Shown: in pieces, positions 50,700 through 60,211 of the stretch | How positions within the stretch are numbered: position 1 is the stretch's first letter | How the letters are laid out: each line of letters begins with the position of its first letter | NCBI GenBank assembly: GCA_949372875.1 | Contig: CASIAW010000001.1 | Location: 62,001 to 126,000, forward strand | Origin: Candidatus Poseidoniaceae archaeon | GTDB lineage: Archaea > Thermoplasmatota > Poseidoniia > Poseidoniales > Poseidoniaceae | Reading direction: 5' to 3' | DNA: 64,000 bases | Notes under the pieces: generated by a model | Seen by the model: the letters and a program-made list of their open reading frames with translations, nothing else | What the model was told of the DNA's origin: nothing | Database searches by the model: none | Made by a program: the position numbers and the translations under genes

Positions 50700-51902
50700 A
50701 TGTCGACGGGTTGGGCGAGATTTGCACATCGTTTCGGTGCATATTACCGAAGTGCAGAATTTTGGACACCTCCGCGTTTGAAAACAAGGGAGTGGATGTT
50801 CATTCCTTTTGGTGGCGCTCCGCCAATTCGCCACAAAGGATTCAGTGACATGAACTCTGTTCGTCAATTTGTGACGGAGCGTTCGATGCATTCATGTTTC
50901 TATTCAACTGCCTACTGGGATCGGCCCTTTGAGCTGAAAATGTCCGACAAGATATGGCGTGGAGCGGACTTGATTTTTGACTTGGATGGCGACCACTTAC
51001 CCGGGGTGACCGACAAAGATTTCCCCGGAATGCTCGAGGTTATCCACGAGCAGGCTTGGTCCCTTTGGAATGACTTTCTTGAACCTGAGTTCGGATTCGA
51101 TCAAAAATACTTACAGGTCACATTCTCTGGACACAGGGGCTTTCATCTTCATTATCGTGATCCATCTTTGTTTCATCTTGATTCTGAGGCACGCCGAGAA
51201 ATGGTTTCCTTCATTCGAGGTGAAGGTGTCGATGTCAAAGGTGGCTTGGCCCGTTACCACGACCTCACTTCGGAGGGATGGACCCGAAGAATTCGCGATG
51301 GTATGGGCGGGATGATTGAAAAGTTACGCTCGATTGACCGTAAACAGAAAGGCTACATGGCAGACTTAAATAGCCTTCATCAAGGACTTTTAAGTCAATC
51401 TCAGCGAGAAGGAAGGACGACCACGAAAGGAAAGGCATCGATTCAGAGTTTAGCCGGTGTTGTCAACCATGATGCAAGAGCTGAGCGATTGCGTAACGGA
51501 AGTTTTGGCGTCTTAGAAAAATATGAAGGTCTCTTCCTCGATTTACTCAAAACAGATTCATCGGTCGTTCTCGGTTCTGCTGGAGAGACAGATGAGGTTG
51601 TCACTATTGACGTGCGAAGGCAGATTCGTTGGCCCACCTCTCTTCATGGAAAGTCCGGTATGCGTGTTAGTGAATTTCCATTAAGCCGCCTTGACCCTGA
51701 TGGTTCGAACCCTTATTCACCATTGCATGAGGCGTTGGCACTCAGCACTCAAGATATGATGGAGGTCGAAATGATTGTCGATGATTCAATCTCGAAATTC
51801 GGAGATAAAGTATTTGACAAGCAATCAGGAGAACGTTTTGAGATTCATGAAGCAGGTGCGACTTTCCTTATTTTGAAGGGTTGGGCGAGAATAGTTTCCT
51901 AA
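50700..51902 (+). CDS. priS: DNA primase small (catalytic) subunit
   Basis: Archaeo-eukaryotic primase catalytic subunit, 400 residues. REWMFIPFGG is the conserved opening, ADLIFDLDGDH the catalytic DxD, and VTFSGHRGFHLHYRDP the third catalytic motif. The cysteine zinc knuckle found between the DxD and SGxRGxH motifs in thermococcal PriS is absent here (no Cys in that stretch). It makes RNA or DNA primers with PriL, which is encoded elsewhere. Confidence 0.92.
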   Translation: MSTGWARFAHRFGAYYRSAEFWTPPRLKTREWMFIPFGGAPPIRHKGFSDMNSVRQFVTERSMHSCFYSTAYWDRPFELKMSDKIWRGADLIFDLDGDHLPGVTDKDFPGMLEVIHEQAWSLWNDFLEPEFGFDQKYLQVTFSGHRGFHLHYRDPSLFHLDSEARREMVSFIRGEGVDVKGGLARYHDLTSEGWTRRIRDGMGGMIEKLRSIDRKQKGYMADLNSLHQGLLSQSQREGRTTTKGKASIQSLAGVVNHDARAERLRNGSFGVLEKYEGLFLDLLKTDSSVVLGSAGETDEVVTIDVRRQIRWPTSLHGKSGMRVSEFPLSRLDPDGSNPYSPLHEALALSTQDMMEVEMIVDDSISKFGDKVFDKQSGERFEIHEAGATFLILKGWARIVS

Positions 51903-51994
51903 TCGAAAGGTCACTCATTTTTGCTCATTATTGAGTATATGAGAAGGTAAGGTTCAAGACTCCATCCGCATCCAACGGTTTAGAGGTGAACCAC

Positions 51995-53002
51995 ATGGGT
52001 CTACGCAAAGGCAAGAAAAAGAACGCTCAAACACCACCTGCAACCGGTTTACCATTACCGCTACCTGGTATGCCAATGCCGCCACTAGGCGCCCTACCAA
52101 CACCACTTCCACTACCGGATGCTCCATCCCCACTCCCACTTCCCGAAGCACCTGCTCCACTCCCACTCCCTGCAGCACCTGCTCCACTTCCACTCCCAGT
52201 TGGACAAGCCCCTCTCCCTGCTGCTGTTTCCGAGCCAGCACAAGAGACGAAGAACGAATATGGAGAAATGTGGGCCAAAAGATCTACTAAACCCCTTCAA
52301 CAGATTTACGGGCACATCGATCGATTGGCAAAGAAAGAGACGGGTTCATTACTCGACAGATATGCTGACCGATTTGGCCATTCCCTTGACCGTGAAATCA
52401 TTGTTCTCAGAAAGCAGGAACATGATTCCAAGGTTTCTGAAATACGCGACGCTCCTGTCGTAGAACTGCTCGGTGATGAGTCGTCAGGTGATTTGCAATC
52501 GCAACTTGCTGCAATTGAGAACGAACTTCGTACACTTAAACCGGAGTATCAAGCAGCGAAAGTTTCCGGAGACTCCGATGTTCTTTCCCAACTACGCCCA
52601 GTTCTTGAAGGATTGATGTCTGAGCGCAAAGCAATCATGTCCATGATGGACGGTTCATCCGAGCCGACCGTTGCTGTAGAAGCGGTTGATTCTCAATCCG
52701 CAGGCGATGAAGACGAACTCTTTGCATCCTTTGTTGCCATTGTTGACGATTTACTGGGTTCCAAACTCTCTGAATCTGTTGTCGCAACCTTCCTTGCAAG
52801 TGATGAGTTTTCAATATATGAGCAAGTTGGAATGGATCCTTCAGCTTCCGACCATGACATGCGTGTTCAGTTTGTAGCCATTGTCGATGAACAACTTGGT
52901 AACATGAGTGCTGAATCTGTCAACGAGTTCACCGAAACTGAAGATTTCCAAATCTATGAAACCATTGCAACACTGTACCAGAGTGTTGCTGATGATGATT
53001 GA
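51995..53002 (+). CDS. Proline-rich repeat protein, unknown
   Basis: A 335-residue protein. After a basic start (GLRKGKKKNAQT), residues about 18-80 are repeats of the LPLP.AP.P type (PLPLPEAPAPLPLPAAPAPL). The rest is helical and acidic, with a coiled region (LQSQLAAIENELRTLKPEYQ) and two similar short blocks (FVAIVDDLLGSKLSES and FVAIVDEQLGNMSAES, each followed by an F.IYE segment), so an internal duplication. No family recognised. The ATG at 51995 follows GAGGTGA. The next gene is 21 bases away. Confidence 0.65.
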   Translation: MGLRKGKKKNAQTPPATGLPLPLPGMPMPPLGALPTPLPLPDAPSPLPLPEAPAPLPLPAAPAPLPLPVGQAPLPAAVSEPAQETKNEYGEMWAKRSTKPLQQIYGHIDRLAKKETGSLLDRYADRFGHSLDREIIVLRKQEHDSKVSEIRDAPVVELLGDESSGDLQSQLAAIENELRTLKPEYQAAKVSGDSDVLSQLRPVLEGLMSERKAIMSMMDGSSEPTVAVEAVDSQSAGDEDELFASFVAIVDDLLGSKLSESVVATFLASDEFSIYEQVGMDPSASDHDMRVQFVAIVDEQLGNMSAESVNEFTETEDFQIYETIATLYQSVADDD

Positions 53003-53023
53003 CATAACAAAGGATGTGAATAA

Positions 53024-53989
53024 ATGGGATTACTCGACAAGGCAAATGATGCAAGTTCTAAACCGGCCAACAAGACTGTGGCGAAGGCTGTGGCTAAAGC
53101 AAAGCCAGTAGCTAAAGCAAAGGCTGTGGCCAAAGCAAAGCCTGCTGCGAAAGTTATTTCCAATGAGGTCATGCCAGCTGCTGTAGCAGCAAATGCAAAA
53201 CCCCTCAAGGCAAAAAGAGAAAAAACAGCATCTGCAGGTCTCCCAGATAGTTTTGAAATCGCTTCTCCAAATGCTCGTCGTATTGCTTGGTTCACGAACT
53301 TCGTTGTCAATCTCGGTCCGATATTTGCTTTCCTTTTCTCTGTTGCAATCCTCGATGCATTCACGACTATTTTTGCGATAGTTGCATTGGCTGCTCTTAT
53401 CTTCAACCTCGTCGTCATACCAATCATGTCGGGTCGAACGCTCGGGAACTTTATCTCTCGAACAAAAAACATCCGTTCAAATTCAACAAAACCAAATTTC
53501 CTCCACGCCCTTTTGGTAAACTCCACTGGGATTTTTGCACTCGCAGGGGTCATTTTCTTGATGATCTTCGCTGGAAAGATGTTTACTGAAACCGGCAGCG
53601 CTCAAATTGTAGCATCTGTCTGGTCTGTTCTCGGTCTCATATTCATTGTCCTTTACTTTGTGAACTCTTCTATGAAGCGCAGCAGTGATATGCGTCAAGG
53701 GCTGTATGACTCGATTTTTGGTGCTTACCTCGTAAAGCACGTTCCAGCGGAAGGTGAAGTTTCAACTGGATTCATCGGTAAACTCGAAAATATGTCATCC
53801 TATGGAGACCGATATACGAAGCGTCAAGAAGAAAAGCTTGCTAAGAAAGCAACAAAGAATATTGCTGACGCATCGGATGTACAACCTTCCGAAGTCGCCG
53901 CAAAGAAAGCCGAAACCGCAGACGATCCGAAGACCGCTAAGAAGGCCGTAAAAAAGACTGCTAAGAAGGCCACTAAGAAAGCAGACTGA
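53024..53989 (+). CDS. RDD-like membrane protein with histone-H1-like Lys/Ala tails
   Basis: A 321-residue protein. The N-terminal tail is an AK repeat (TVAKAVAKAKPVAKAKAVAK) and the C-terminus is KKAVKKTAKKATKKAD. Between them are four helices: WFTNFVVNLGPIFAFLFSVA, FTTIFAIVALAALIFNLVVI, LLVNSTGIFALAGVIFLMIF and VASVWSVLGLIFIVLYFV. ARRIAWFTNFV and SGRTLGNFISRTKNI resemble RDD-family motifs. The basic tails look like histone H1 or other nucleic acid-binding tails on a membrane core. Function unknown. Confidence 0.65.
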   Translation: MGLLDKANDASSKPANKTVAKAVAKAKPVAKAKAVAKAKPAAKVISNEVMPAAVAANAKPLKAKREKTASAGLPDSFEIASPNARRIAWFTNFVVNLGPIFAFLFSVAILDAFTTIFAIVALAALIFNLVVIPIMSGRTLGNFISRTKNIRSNSTKPNFLHALLVNSTGIFALAGVIFLMIFAGKMFTETGSAQIVASVWSVLGLIFIVLYFVNSSMKRSSDMRQGLYDSIFGAYLVKHVPAEGEVSTGFIGKLENMSSYGDRYTKRQEEKLAKKATKNIADASDVQPSEVAAKKAETADDPKTAKKAVKKTAKKATKKAD

Positions 53990-54009
53990 ACACTATCCTA
54001 CGTGATTGT

Positions 54010-55008
54010 ATGGCTTTGCTTCAATCCAAATGGTTACGCATGTTTGCGTGGATTCTGCTTATGGTCACCTCATTTGTTTTCGTCATAACAGGGACCTTCT
54101 TTGATTCGAAACTTCTTTGGTTGTCTTTATCCGTCATCTGCTTGTTTAATGCATATCTTGAGTACACAGTAAGTGCACTCTTCATCTCCCCTGGCAAACG
54201 CAAAAAATCAATAGATTCAAAAAAATGGAATTCTCATTACTTTCAGCATGACTCTATTACGACGCACATGCAAATTAATCAGAAATCTGAACCCGCTCCT
54301 CTTGTTGTTTTTATTCATGGCTGGAGGGGTTCATCCGCTTCAGTATTCGAACGCGCAGAGTGGTTTGTAAAAAACGGATGGCACGCCGTTATCTTTGAAC
54401 TCCCTGGGCACGGGAAGTCAACGTCTCTCTATCGATGGAACGCAATTACAGCTTCACGTCACATCCAACGACATCTTCAAAACTTAGATGGTATTCTTGA
54501 CTCTGAAAGAGTTACAGATTTCTTTTTTTATGGGCACAGCATGGGTGGCTACATCTCAACACGACTTTCTTCTAAGAAGGGGAATATTCCGAATGGAATG
54601 AGTTTGACAGGTGTTATTTTAGAATCTCCACTGCTTCTTTATTCAAACATTTTGAATGAAATTGTTGATCATCTGAAAATCCCTACAGTATTGCGCCCTC
54701 TCCATTTACGCCGTGTTTTCCGAGATGTGACTTCAATGCACCCCGATATTCAAATCGATGATGGATTGAAACAATTTGATGTCCCTTCTTGGGGGGTTCC
54801 TCTTGCACCCACATTAGTTTTGCAGTCCATGAACGATACTCGTCTTGGAAGGGACCATTATGATGCTGCAGTCAAAGAATTCCCAAAGAGTATACCATTT
54901 GAACACCACTTGATTGAGAGTTTATCCCATACCGGGGCTCGAACGAATGAAGAGCGAGAAGAAATTTTACTCAACTGGCTGAAAGAGTTCGATTCACTCC
55001 AATTCTGA
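54010..55008 (+). CDS. Membrane-anchored alpha/beta hydrolase
   Basis: A 332-residue protein. Two N-terminal helices (MFAWILLMVTSFVFVITGTF, SVICLFNAYLEYTVSALF) are followed by an alpha/beta-hydrolase domain: VVFIHGWRGSSASVFERAEW (oxyanion HG), FELPGHGKST, and the nucleophile elbow FYGHSMGGYIS. SLSHTGARTNE supplies the probable catalytic histidine. Substrate unknown (esterase, lipase or acyltransferase-like). It overlaps the convergent CNNM gene by 15 bases. Confidence 0.82.
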   Translation: MALLQSKWLRMFAWILLMVTSFVFVITGTFFDSKLLWLSLSVICLFNAYLEYTVSALFISPGKRKKSIDSKKWNSHYFQHDSITTHMQINQKSEPAPLVVFIHGWRGSSASVFERAEWFVKNGWHAVIFELPGHGKSTSLYRWNAITASRHIQRHLQNLDGILDSERVTDFFFYGHSMGGYISTRLSSKKGNIPNGMSLTGVILESPLLLYSNILNEIVDHLKIPTVLRPLHLRRVFRDVTSMHPDIQIDDGLKQFDVPSWGVPLAPTLVLQSMNDTRLGRDHYDAAVKEFPKSIPFEHHLIESLSHTGARTNEEREEILLNWLKEFDSLQF

Positions 55009-56028
55009 AAGGTCTGCTTGTTCACGCGCAAGTTCTCGCATGTCTTCGACTTCATCCAGTTCATCAACGATTTCTTCACCGAGAAGAGTTTCTAAAACGT
55101 CTTCCATGGTTACGATTCCTGCAGTTCCACCAAATTCATCACGAACCAAAGCGAATTGTTGACCTTCTTCCAAGAACATTTCCAACACTTCATCAACATT
55201 CGCATTTACGTCGAGTGAAATAACCGATTTCTTGAAATCATTCATTGTCAAACTCCATTCGTCACGACTTGCAGCCATCAAAATTTCCGAGCGAATAACG
55301 ATGCCTGAGGCATCATCAATCGTTTCGTCATACACAGGTATTCGAGATACTCGTATGATTTTGTGTTCATCGAGAACCTGTTGAACAGTGCTTGTTGAAT
55401 TGAATGCCGTCATGACCACTCGAGGAGTCATTATGTCGACAACTTTGATGTCACGAAGTTTGAGAAGATTTTGGATGACCTTTTCTTCATCTTCCTCGAT
55501 AATCCCTTCTTCACCACCGAGGTCAGCAAGCGCAGCGACATCATCACGGGTAACAAGTGCTTGATCGCCTTTCGGAAGTATTGCTTTGAGTGCTTGAATC
55601 GGTATGATGAGGAACACGAGGAGTTTGACAATAACATTCAGCGTTTTTCCAGTGATAGGTGCCAACTTCTTCCAGTATGCAGTTCCAAGAGTTTTTGGAA
55701 TGATTTCTGATAAAAACAATACCGCTATGGTCAAAATTACTGAGGCGAGTGTTAGCGCACTTTCCCCCCAGATAGATTGTACTTCTGAACCAACACCCGC
55801 CGCTCCCATTGTGTGAGCGATGGTATTGAGCGTCAATATCGCTGTGAGTGGTTTAACCGCATCATCTTCCTTGAGATTCGCCCAAGTTGCACCATTTTTA
55901 TCGCCATCTTTTTCCAAAACTGCAATGTATGTATGAGGTATTGAAAGAACGACTGCTTCCAAAATAGAGCAAATAAATGAAACGACAAGTGCGAGTGATG
56001 CATAGAGGATTAGTGTGGTCATTGCCAT
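54994..56028 (-). CDS. CNNM/CorC-type DUF21-CBS membrane protein
   Basis: A 344-residue protein with an N-terminal DUF21 transmembrane domain (SFICSILEAVVLSIPHTYIA, LNTIAHTMGAAGVGS, LFLSEIIPKTLGTAYWKKLA) and two CBS domains (VVDIMTPRVVMTAFNSTSTV, FALVRDEFGGTAGIVTMEDV). The family handles Mg2+ or Na+ efflux or supports heavy metal resistance. There is no CorC_HlyC C-terminal domain, so it is shorter than bacterial CorC-like proteins. Confidence 0.88.
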   Translation of the reverse strand: MAMTTLILYASLALVVSFICSILEAVVLSIPHTYIAVLEKDGDKNGATWANLKEDDAVKPLTAILTLNTIAHTMGAAGVGSEVQSIWGESALTLASVILTIAVLFLSEIIPKTLGTAYWKKLAPITGKTLNVIVKLLVFLIIPIQALKAILPKGDQALVTRDDVAALADLGGEEGIIEEDEEKVIQNLLKLRDIKVVDIMTPRVVMTAFNSTSTVQQVLDEHKIIRVSRIPVYDETIDDASGIVIRSEILMAASRDEWSLTMNDFKKSVISLDVNANVDEVLEMFLEEGQQFALVRDEFGGTAGIVTMEDVLETLLGEEIVDELDEVEDMRELAREQADLSELE

Positions 56029-56190
56029 GTGACTTCTGTGACTCCTAGCGGGTGGCCTGTTACGAGGACAGGCTAGGGGTTATTGAAAATGCCCCAAGTA
56101 ATTCTTGCCGTACAAACAGACTTCGATACTTGCCTCGGAGGGGTGAAAGTCAAGAGGTGTGTTCATCACGCCAAATTGAGAGGAGCCGAT

Positions 56191-58485
56191 ATGACCGACG
56201 AGCATGTCCTAATTTGTGTCGCTTGGCCATATGCCAATGGACCCTTACACCTCGGCCATGTAGCAGGATGTTATCTTCCACCAGATATCCAAGCAAGATT
56301 TGAACGAGCACGCGGTAATCGAGTGCTTATGGTTTCAGGTTCGGATGAACATGGAACACCAATTACTGTATCTGCTGAACAAAATAACATCACACCCCAA
56401 GAAGTGGTCGATACCTACCACTCGATGAATTCACAGGCCCTCCTCGATCTTGGATGCTCCTGGGAGCCTCATGTTGATGCCCGTGGAATTGAATATGGTG
56501 GAGCGCTCTTCAACAGAACGACTGACCCGCGACACAAGAAAATGGTACAAGATAACTTCCTCAAATTGATGGAGGCTGGGTTGTTCGAAACGAAAACAAT
56601 GGAACAATATTTTGAACTTCATGAAGATGGAGGTGGCCGCTTTTTGCCAGACAGGTATGTCGAAGGCACGTGCCCAGCATGTGGTGAAGATGGGGCAAGG
56701 GGCGACCAATGTGACGCTTGCGGCGCAACATATGAGGCTGCCGAACTGAAAAACCCCGTTTCGAAAATGAACCCAAGTGCTGAAATTGAAATCCGGGACA
56801 CAGATCACCTCTTTTATCGTCTTGATCTTTTTCAGTCTGCTTTAGAACAGCATGCACAGAATCAACATCCTGTTTGGAAATCAAACGTACGGGCAATGAC
56901 AAAACAATGGTTGGATATGGGCCTTCGCCCACGAGCCGTTACCCGTGACCTCTCATGGGGCATTCCATTGCCAATCGATGATGCACAATGGGATAGTAAG
57001 TGCGTTTATGTTTGGTTTGAGGCAGTTCAAGGATACTCGACATGTGCACGTATTTGGGCTCAAGAACACGCCGTTAAGCACGACCACTCACTTGGTGCGG
57101 ATGCTTGGAAAAAGTGGTGGTGTGTTTCAGACGATGGAGTAGAACCGCGTCACTTGTATTTCCTTGGAAAAGATAACATTCCTTTCCACACTGTCATTTG
57201 GCCTGCATTAATCATGGGATTAAACCATGCGAACAATGGCTTGACCTCTAGTGACCCAATACAGCTCCCACAAGCAGGTGACCTCGCACTTGAGACCAAT
57301 GTTCCTGCGATGGAATACCTCATGCTTGCTGGCGGTCAATTTTCTAAATCTCGTAAACACGCTGTATGGCTCCCTTCTTTCTTAGAACGATTTGATCCAG
57401 ATACTCTTCGGTATTATCTCGGAATCAATATGCCAGAAAATGGTGATGCGGATTTCAATTGGCCTGATTTTGTTGAGAAAATCAACAGTGAACTCATTGC
57501 AGCCTACGGTAATTTTGTTCATCGCGTCTTGACTCTCGGAGCACGTTTACCGAACTCTGGTGACGGCCCTTTCCTGGAATTCGACAATCTGGAACAAACT
57601 CTTTCCATTCAACAAAAACTCGAAGACCTTCATTCATCCATCACAGAATCTCTCTCTCGCCATCGCTTCAAAGAAGCCTTACGATTTGCAATGAATGCTG
57701 CACAAGTTGGAAATCAATTCCTTCAATCATCTACTCCTTGGAAATACCTTGCAGAACATGACGATGATTCAAGCGCAACCTATTCTACCGAACGAATGCA
57801 AGCACTCTCTGCTTTGTCTTTCGGTTGGCGCACGGCGAGATACTTGGCTATCGTTATGCAACCATTCTTACCGTTTAGTTCTGCAAAATTGTGGGAATCA
57901 CTCGGACAATCCGGAGATGTATCCCAAGTTCCATGGAATTCTGCGATTGACTGGAGCGCAACGATGACGTGGAACGATGCAAAACCAGAACCGCTGTTTA
58001 AGCGCCTTGACCTCGAAGAAATTCTCGAGTCCGAAAAATCACTTGTTGAAGTGTCGGATTCTAGCGAAGAGTCCGGCCACACGGTAAAAGGCGGAAAAAA
58101 GAAAAAGAATACCCCAAAGGAGGAAACAGAAATGACCGATGTACCCGAAGGAATAACCTATCTCAATTTTGAGACATTCATGGAAGTCGACTTACGAATT
58201 GGAAATATTCGCTCTGTCGAGGACCATCCAAATGCTGACCGATTATATGTCGTTTCTATTGACGACGGTACCGAAAATGGGCGGACAATTTGTGCTGGAC
58301 TCAAAGAGTATTATTCGCCAGAAGATATGGTTGGCAAGAATGTTGTATTTGTAGCGAACCTCAAACCGCGCCCACTGCGAGGTATTACTTCCGAAGGTAT
58401 GATGCTTGCAGCAGATGATGGTGAAGGGGTCGTGCGACTCATTACCACAGACGGATCAATATCGACTGGATCACAAGTCCGTTAA
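56191..58485 (+). CDS. metG: Methionyl-tRNA synthetase
   Basis: Class I synthetase, 764 residues, charging tRNA-Met. The HIGH motif is NGPLHLGHVAGCYLP, the zinc insertion CPACGEDGARGDQCDACG, and the KMSKS equivalent GGQFSKSRKHAV. A Lys-rich linker (GGKKKKNTPKEE) joins a C-terminal Trbp111-like tRNA-binding OB fold (VDLRIGNIRSVEDHPNADRL, VFVANLKPRPLRGITSEGM). The ATG at 56191 follows GAGAGGAG, and the first residues TDEHVLICVAWPYANG match the family. An earlier ATG at 56083 is open but not needed. Confidence 0.95.
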   Translation: MTDEHVLICVAWPYANGPLHLGHVAGCYLPPDIQARFERARGNRVLMVSGSDEHGTPITVSAEQNNITPQEVVDTYHSMNSQALLDLGCSWEPHVDARGIEYGGALFNRTTDPRHKKMVQDNFLKLMEAGLFETKTMEQYFELHEDGGGRFLPDRYVEGTCPACGEDGARGDQCDACGATYEAAELKNPVSKMNPSAEIEIRDTDHLFYRLDLFQSALEQHAQNQHPVWKSNVRAMTKQWLDMGLRPRAVTRDLSWGIPLPIDDAQWDSKCVYVWFEAVQGYSTCARIWAQEHAVKHDHSLGADAWKKWWCVSDDGVEPRHLYFLGKDNIPFHTVIWPALIMGLNHANNGLTSSDPIQLPQAGDLALETNVPAMEYLMLAGGQFSKSRKHAVWLPSFLERFDPDTLRYYLGINMPENGDADFNWPDFVEKINSELIAAYGNFVHRVLTLGARLPNSGDGPFLEFDNLEQTLSIQQKLEDLHSSITESLSRHRFKEALRFAMNAAQVGNQFLQSSTPWKYLAEHDDDSSATYSTERMQALSALSFGWRTARYLAIVMQPFLPFSSAKLWESLGQSGDVSQVPWNSAIDWSATMTWNDAKPEPLFKRLDLEEILESEKSLVEVSDSSEESGHTVKGGKKKKNTPKEETEMTDVPEGITYLNFETFMEVDLRIGNIRSVEDHPNADRLYVVSIDDGTENGRTICAGLKEYYSPEDMVGKNVVFVANLKPRPLRGITSEGMMLAADDGEGVVRLITTDGSISTGSQVR

Positions 58486-59115
58486 TTATTGAGATATTCT
58501 ATCATGCACAGCATGCATAATCTTGCGTGATACTTCACTGCACTTCATTCTGAGTTCAGGGATTTGTTGCCGCATGTCTGCGCCCATGTCTTCTGGTAAT
58601 GATTGGAGATTAATTTCTACGTTAAACAATGCACCCTTGACTGCAGCACTCGCTAAGAGGGCGGCTACACCTACATCGGAAACGGCATTTGCGTTACCTC
58701 GCTCTGCCAAAGCCTGCTGGCAGGATAAGAGTTCCATGCCCAGTTCCACAGTTTCAAACGGGACTTCTGCAGCCTTCAATGTGGCTAAGCGAATACTATT
58801 ACGGCGTGATGCTTTCTGTTCATCTGTTGCTTTTTCCATTCGAAATGCAATCATCACTTCATCAAATGAATCACTATCGAGCTGTGCAAGTTCACCAGAA
58901 CGCAAATAGATTCTCCCTACGGTTTCTTCTGCCATTTGAGCATCGTCCCAACCAGATTGCCATTTATCTTTTCCAAGTGTCAAATGGGCAACCATTCTTG
59001 TGAGTGCTGATGCTTGACCCAGTGCGACAGCGGCCGCAGTCCCTCCACCAGGGGTCGGGTCTGAAGATGCTAATGCATCTTGAAACTCACCAAGACTCAT
59101 ATCCATCCAATTCAT
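58486..59115 (-). CDS. Formimidoyl-THF cyclodeaminase / methenyl-THF cyclohydrolase (FTCD_C)
   Basis: A 209-residue helical protein of the FTCD C-terminal/FchA family. SLGEFQDALASSDPTPGGGT is the conserved N-terminal loop with PxPGGG-like folate site, and later AVSDVGVAALLASAAVKGAL is the second signature. It releases ammonia from formimino-THF, giving methenyl-THF. It overlaps the formiminotransferase gene by 4 bases and meets metG end to end with no gap. Confidence 0.88.
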   Translation of the reverse strand: MNWMDMSLGEFQDALASSDPTPGGGTAAAVALGQASALTRMVAHLTLGKDKWQSGWDDAQMAEETVGRIYLRSGELAQLDSDSFDEVMIAFRMEKATDEQKASRRNSIRLATLKAAEVPFETVELGMELLSCQQALAERGNANAVSDVGVAALLASAAVKGALFNVEINLQSLPEDMGADMRQQIPELRMKCSEVSRKIMHAVHDRISQ

Positions 59116-60158
59116 TGACTCACCGCCTCATGCAATGCCCATTCAATGATACGTTGTTGGGGGTGAAACTCTCCGAGTGAATCGAGTCCTAATCCCTTGA
59201 TTGCCTCCCTGACAAGTATCGATTCATCAGTCACGCCGTCTTCCGCATACCAGCGGCCAGAAACGAGCATTGCCGCAAGTGGCACGAGGCCAACCAATTC
59301 ACTGCCTGGTGCATCAACGCCATGATCGCCTGCAATACTTTTACATGCTTCAAAAGCAACATGCATAGGGCATTGCTCAACATCTCGTAAATTCATGGAT
59401 ACCTGGCTGATTCCGTGTGTTTCAAGAGGCACACCCATGCCTTGAACCATCTTTAGCATGCCACCAATTCTCATTTTACGTCCATCTTCTTGCTTAATCA
59501 TCCGCCCAGTTGAACGAACAAGAGAACCTATTTTCTTCGCTACGACTGCCTCCTTTTCATCTATATTGACGTTATAGGCGACCAGTATTCCTCTTGCGCC
59601 AATTGTAATTGCACCAGATTTCTTCGCATCTTCATTCCATTCCTTCGTACCATAGTCTGGTAGTCGAGTTTCATCAGTGTGTGGAGTTTCACCCCCGCTC
59701 ATCCGAGCCTCTAATCCTTCATACTGTCCTTTTCGTATAGTTGAAAGCAAATTTTTCTCTACATTCAATGCAGCAGCACCATAGAGGAATGTGGGGACTC
59801 TACACTCCTCTCCAACTCTTTTTGCTAATGAACGGGCTAAATCAACGCAGTTTTCCATAGAAGTTCCTTTGAGCGGCACAAATGGACACACATCGACTGC
59901 CCCGAGACGTGGATGCTCACCCTCGTGAACAGACATGTCAATCTCCTCAATTGCTTTGCAGATTAAGAGAAAGGCTGCTTCTTTGACAGCCTCAGGATCT
60001 CCAGCGATTGTAATTACAGTGCGATTATAGTCGCTGTCAGGTTCTACGCCGAGTACAGCACAGTTTTCTCTACCTCGAACAACGCGAACAATACGCTCTA
60101 TTTTCTCTGAATCTCTGCCTTCGGAGATGTTGGGTACACATTCGACTATTGCTTCCAT
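59112..60158 (-). CDS. Glutamate formimidoyltransferase
   Basis: A 348-residue formiminotransferase. MEAIVECVPNISEGRDSEKI is the canonical start, SVHEGEHPRLGAVDVCPFVP the catalytic histidine region, and ARGILVAYNVNIDEKEAVVA the second-domain signature. It moves the formimino group from formiminoglutamate to folate at the end of histidine breakdown. Together with the next gene it makes a two-gene version of the bifunctional animal FTCD. Confidence 0.92.
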   Translation of the reverse strand: MEAIVECVPNISEGRDSEKIERIVRVVRGRENCAVLGVEPDSDYNRTVITIAGDPEAVKEAAFLLICKAIEEIDMSVHEGEHPRLGAVDVCPFVPLKGTSMENCVDLARSLAKRVGEECRVPTFLYGAAALNVEKNLLSTIRKGQYEGLEARMSGGETPHTDETRLPDYGTKEWNEDAKKSGAITIGARGILVAYNVNIDEKEAVVAKKIGSLVRSTGRMIKQEDGRKMRIGGMLKMVQGMGVPLETHGISQVSMNLRDVEQCPMHVAFEACKSIAGDHGVDAPGSELVGLVPLAAMLVSGRWYAEDGVTDESILVREAIKGLGLDSLGEFHPQQRIIEWALHEAVSQ

Positions 60159-60211
60159 GGCCCGAGGTTACGGAGACGGACTTTGAATGTTAACGCTTTA
60201 CAATTCGAAAA

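Noticed and set aside
52060-52210. Short tandem DNA repeats suggesting a CRISPR or satellite
   Set aside because: The repeats are in-frame codons of the LPLP.AP.P protein repeat with variable third bases and no spacer structure.
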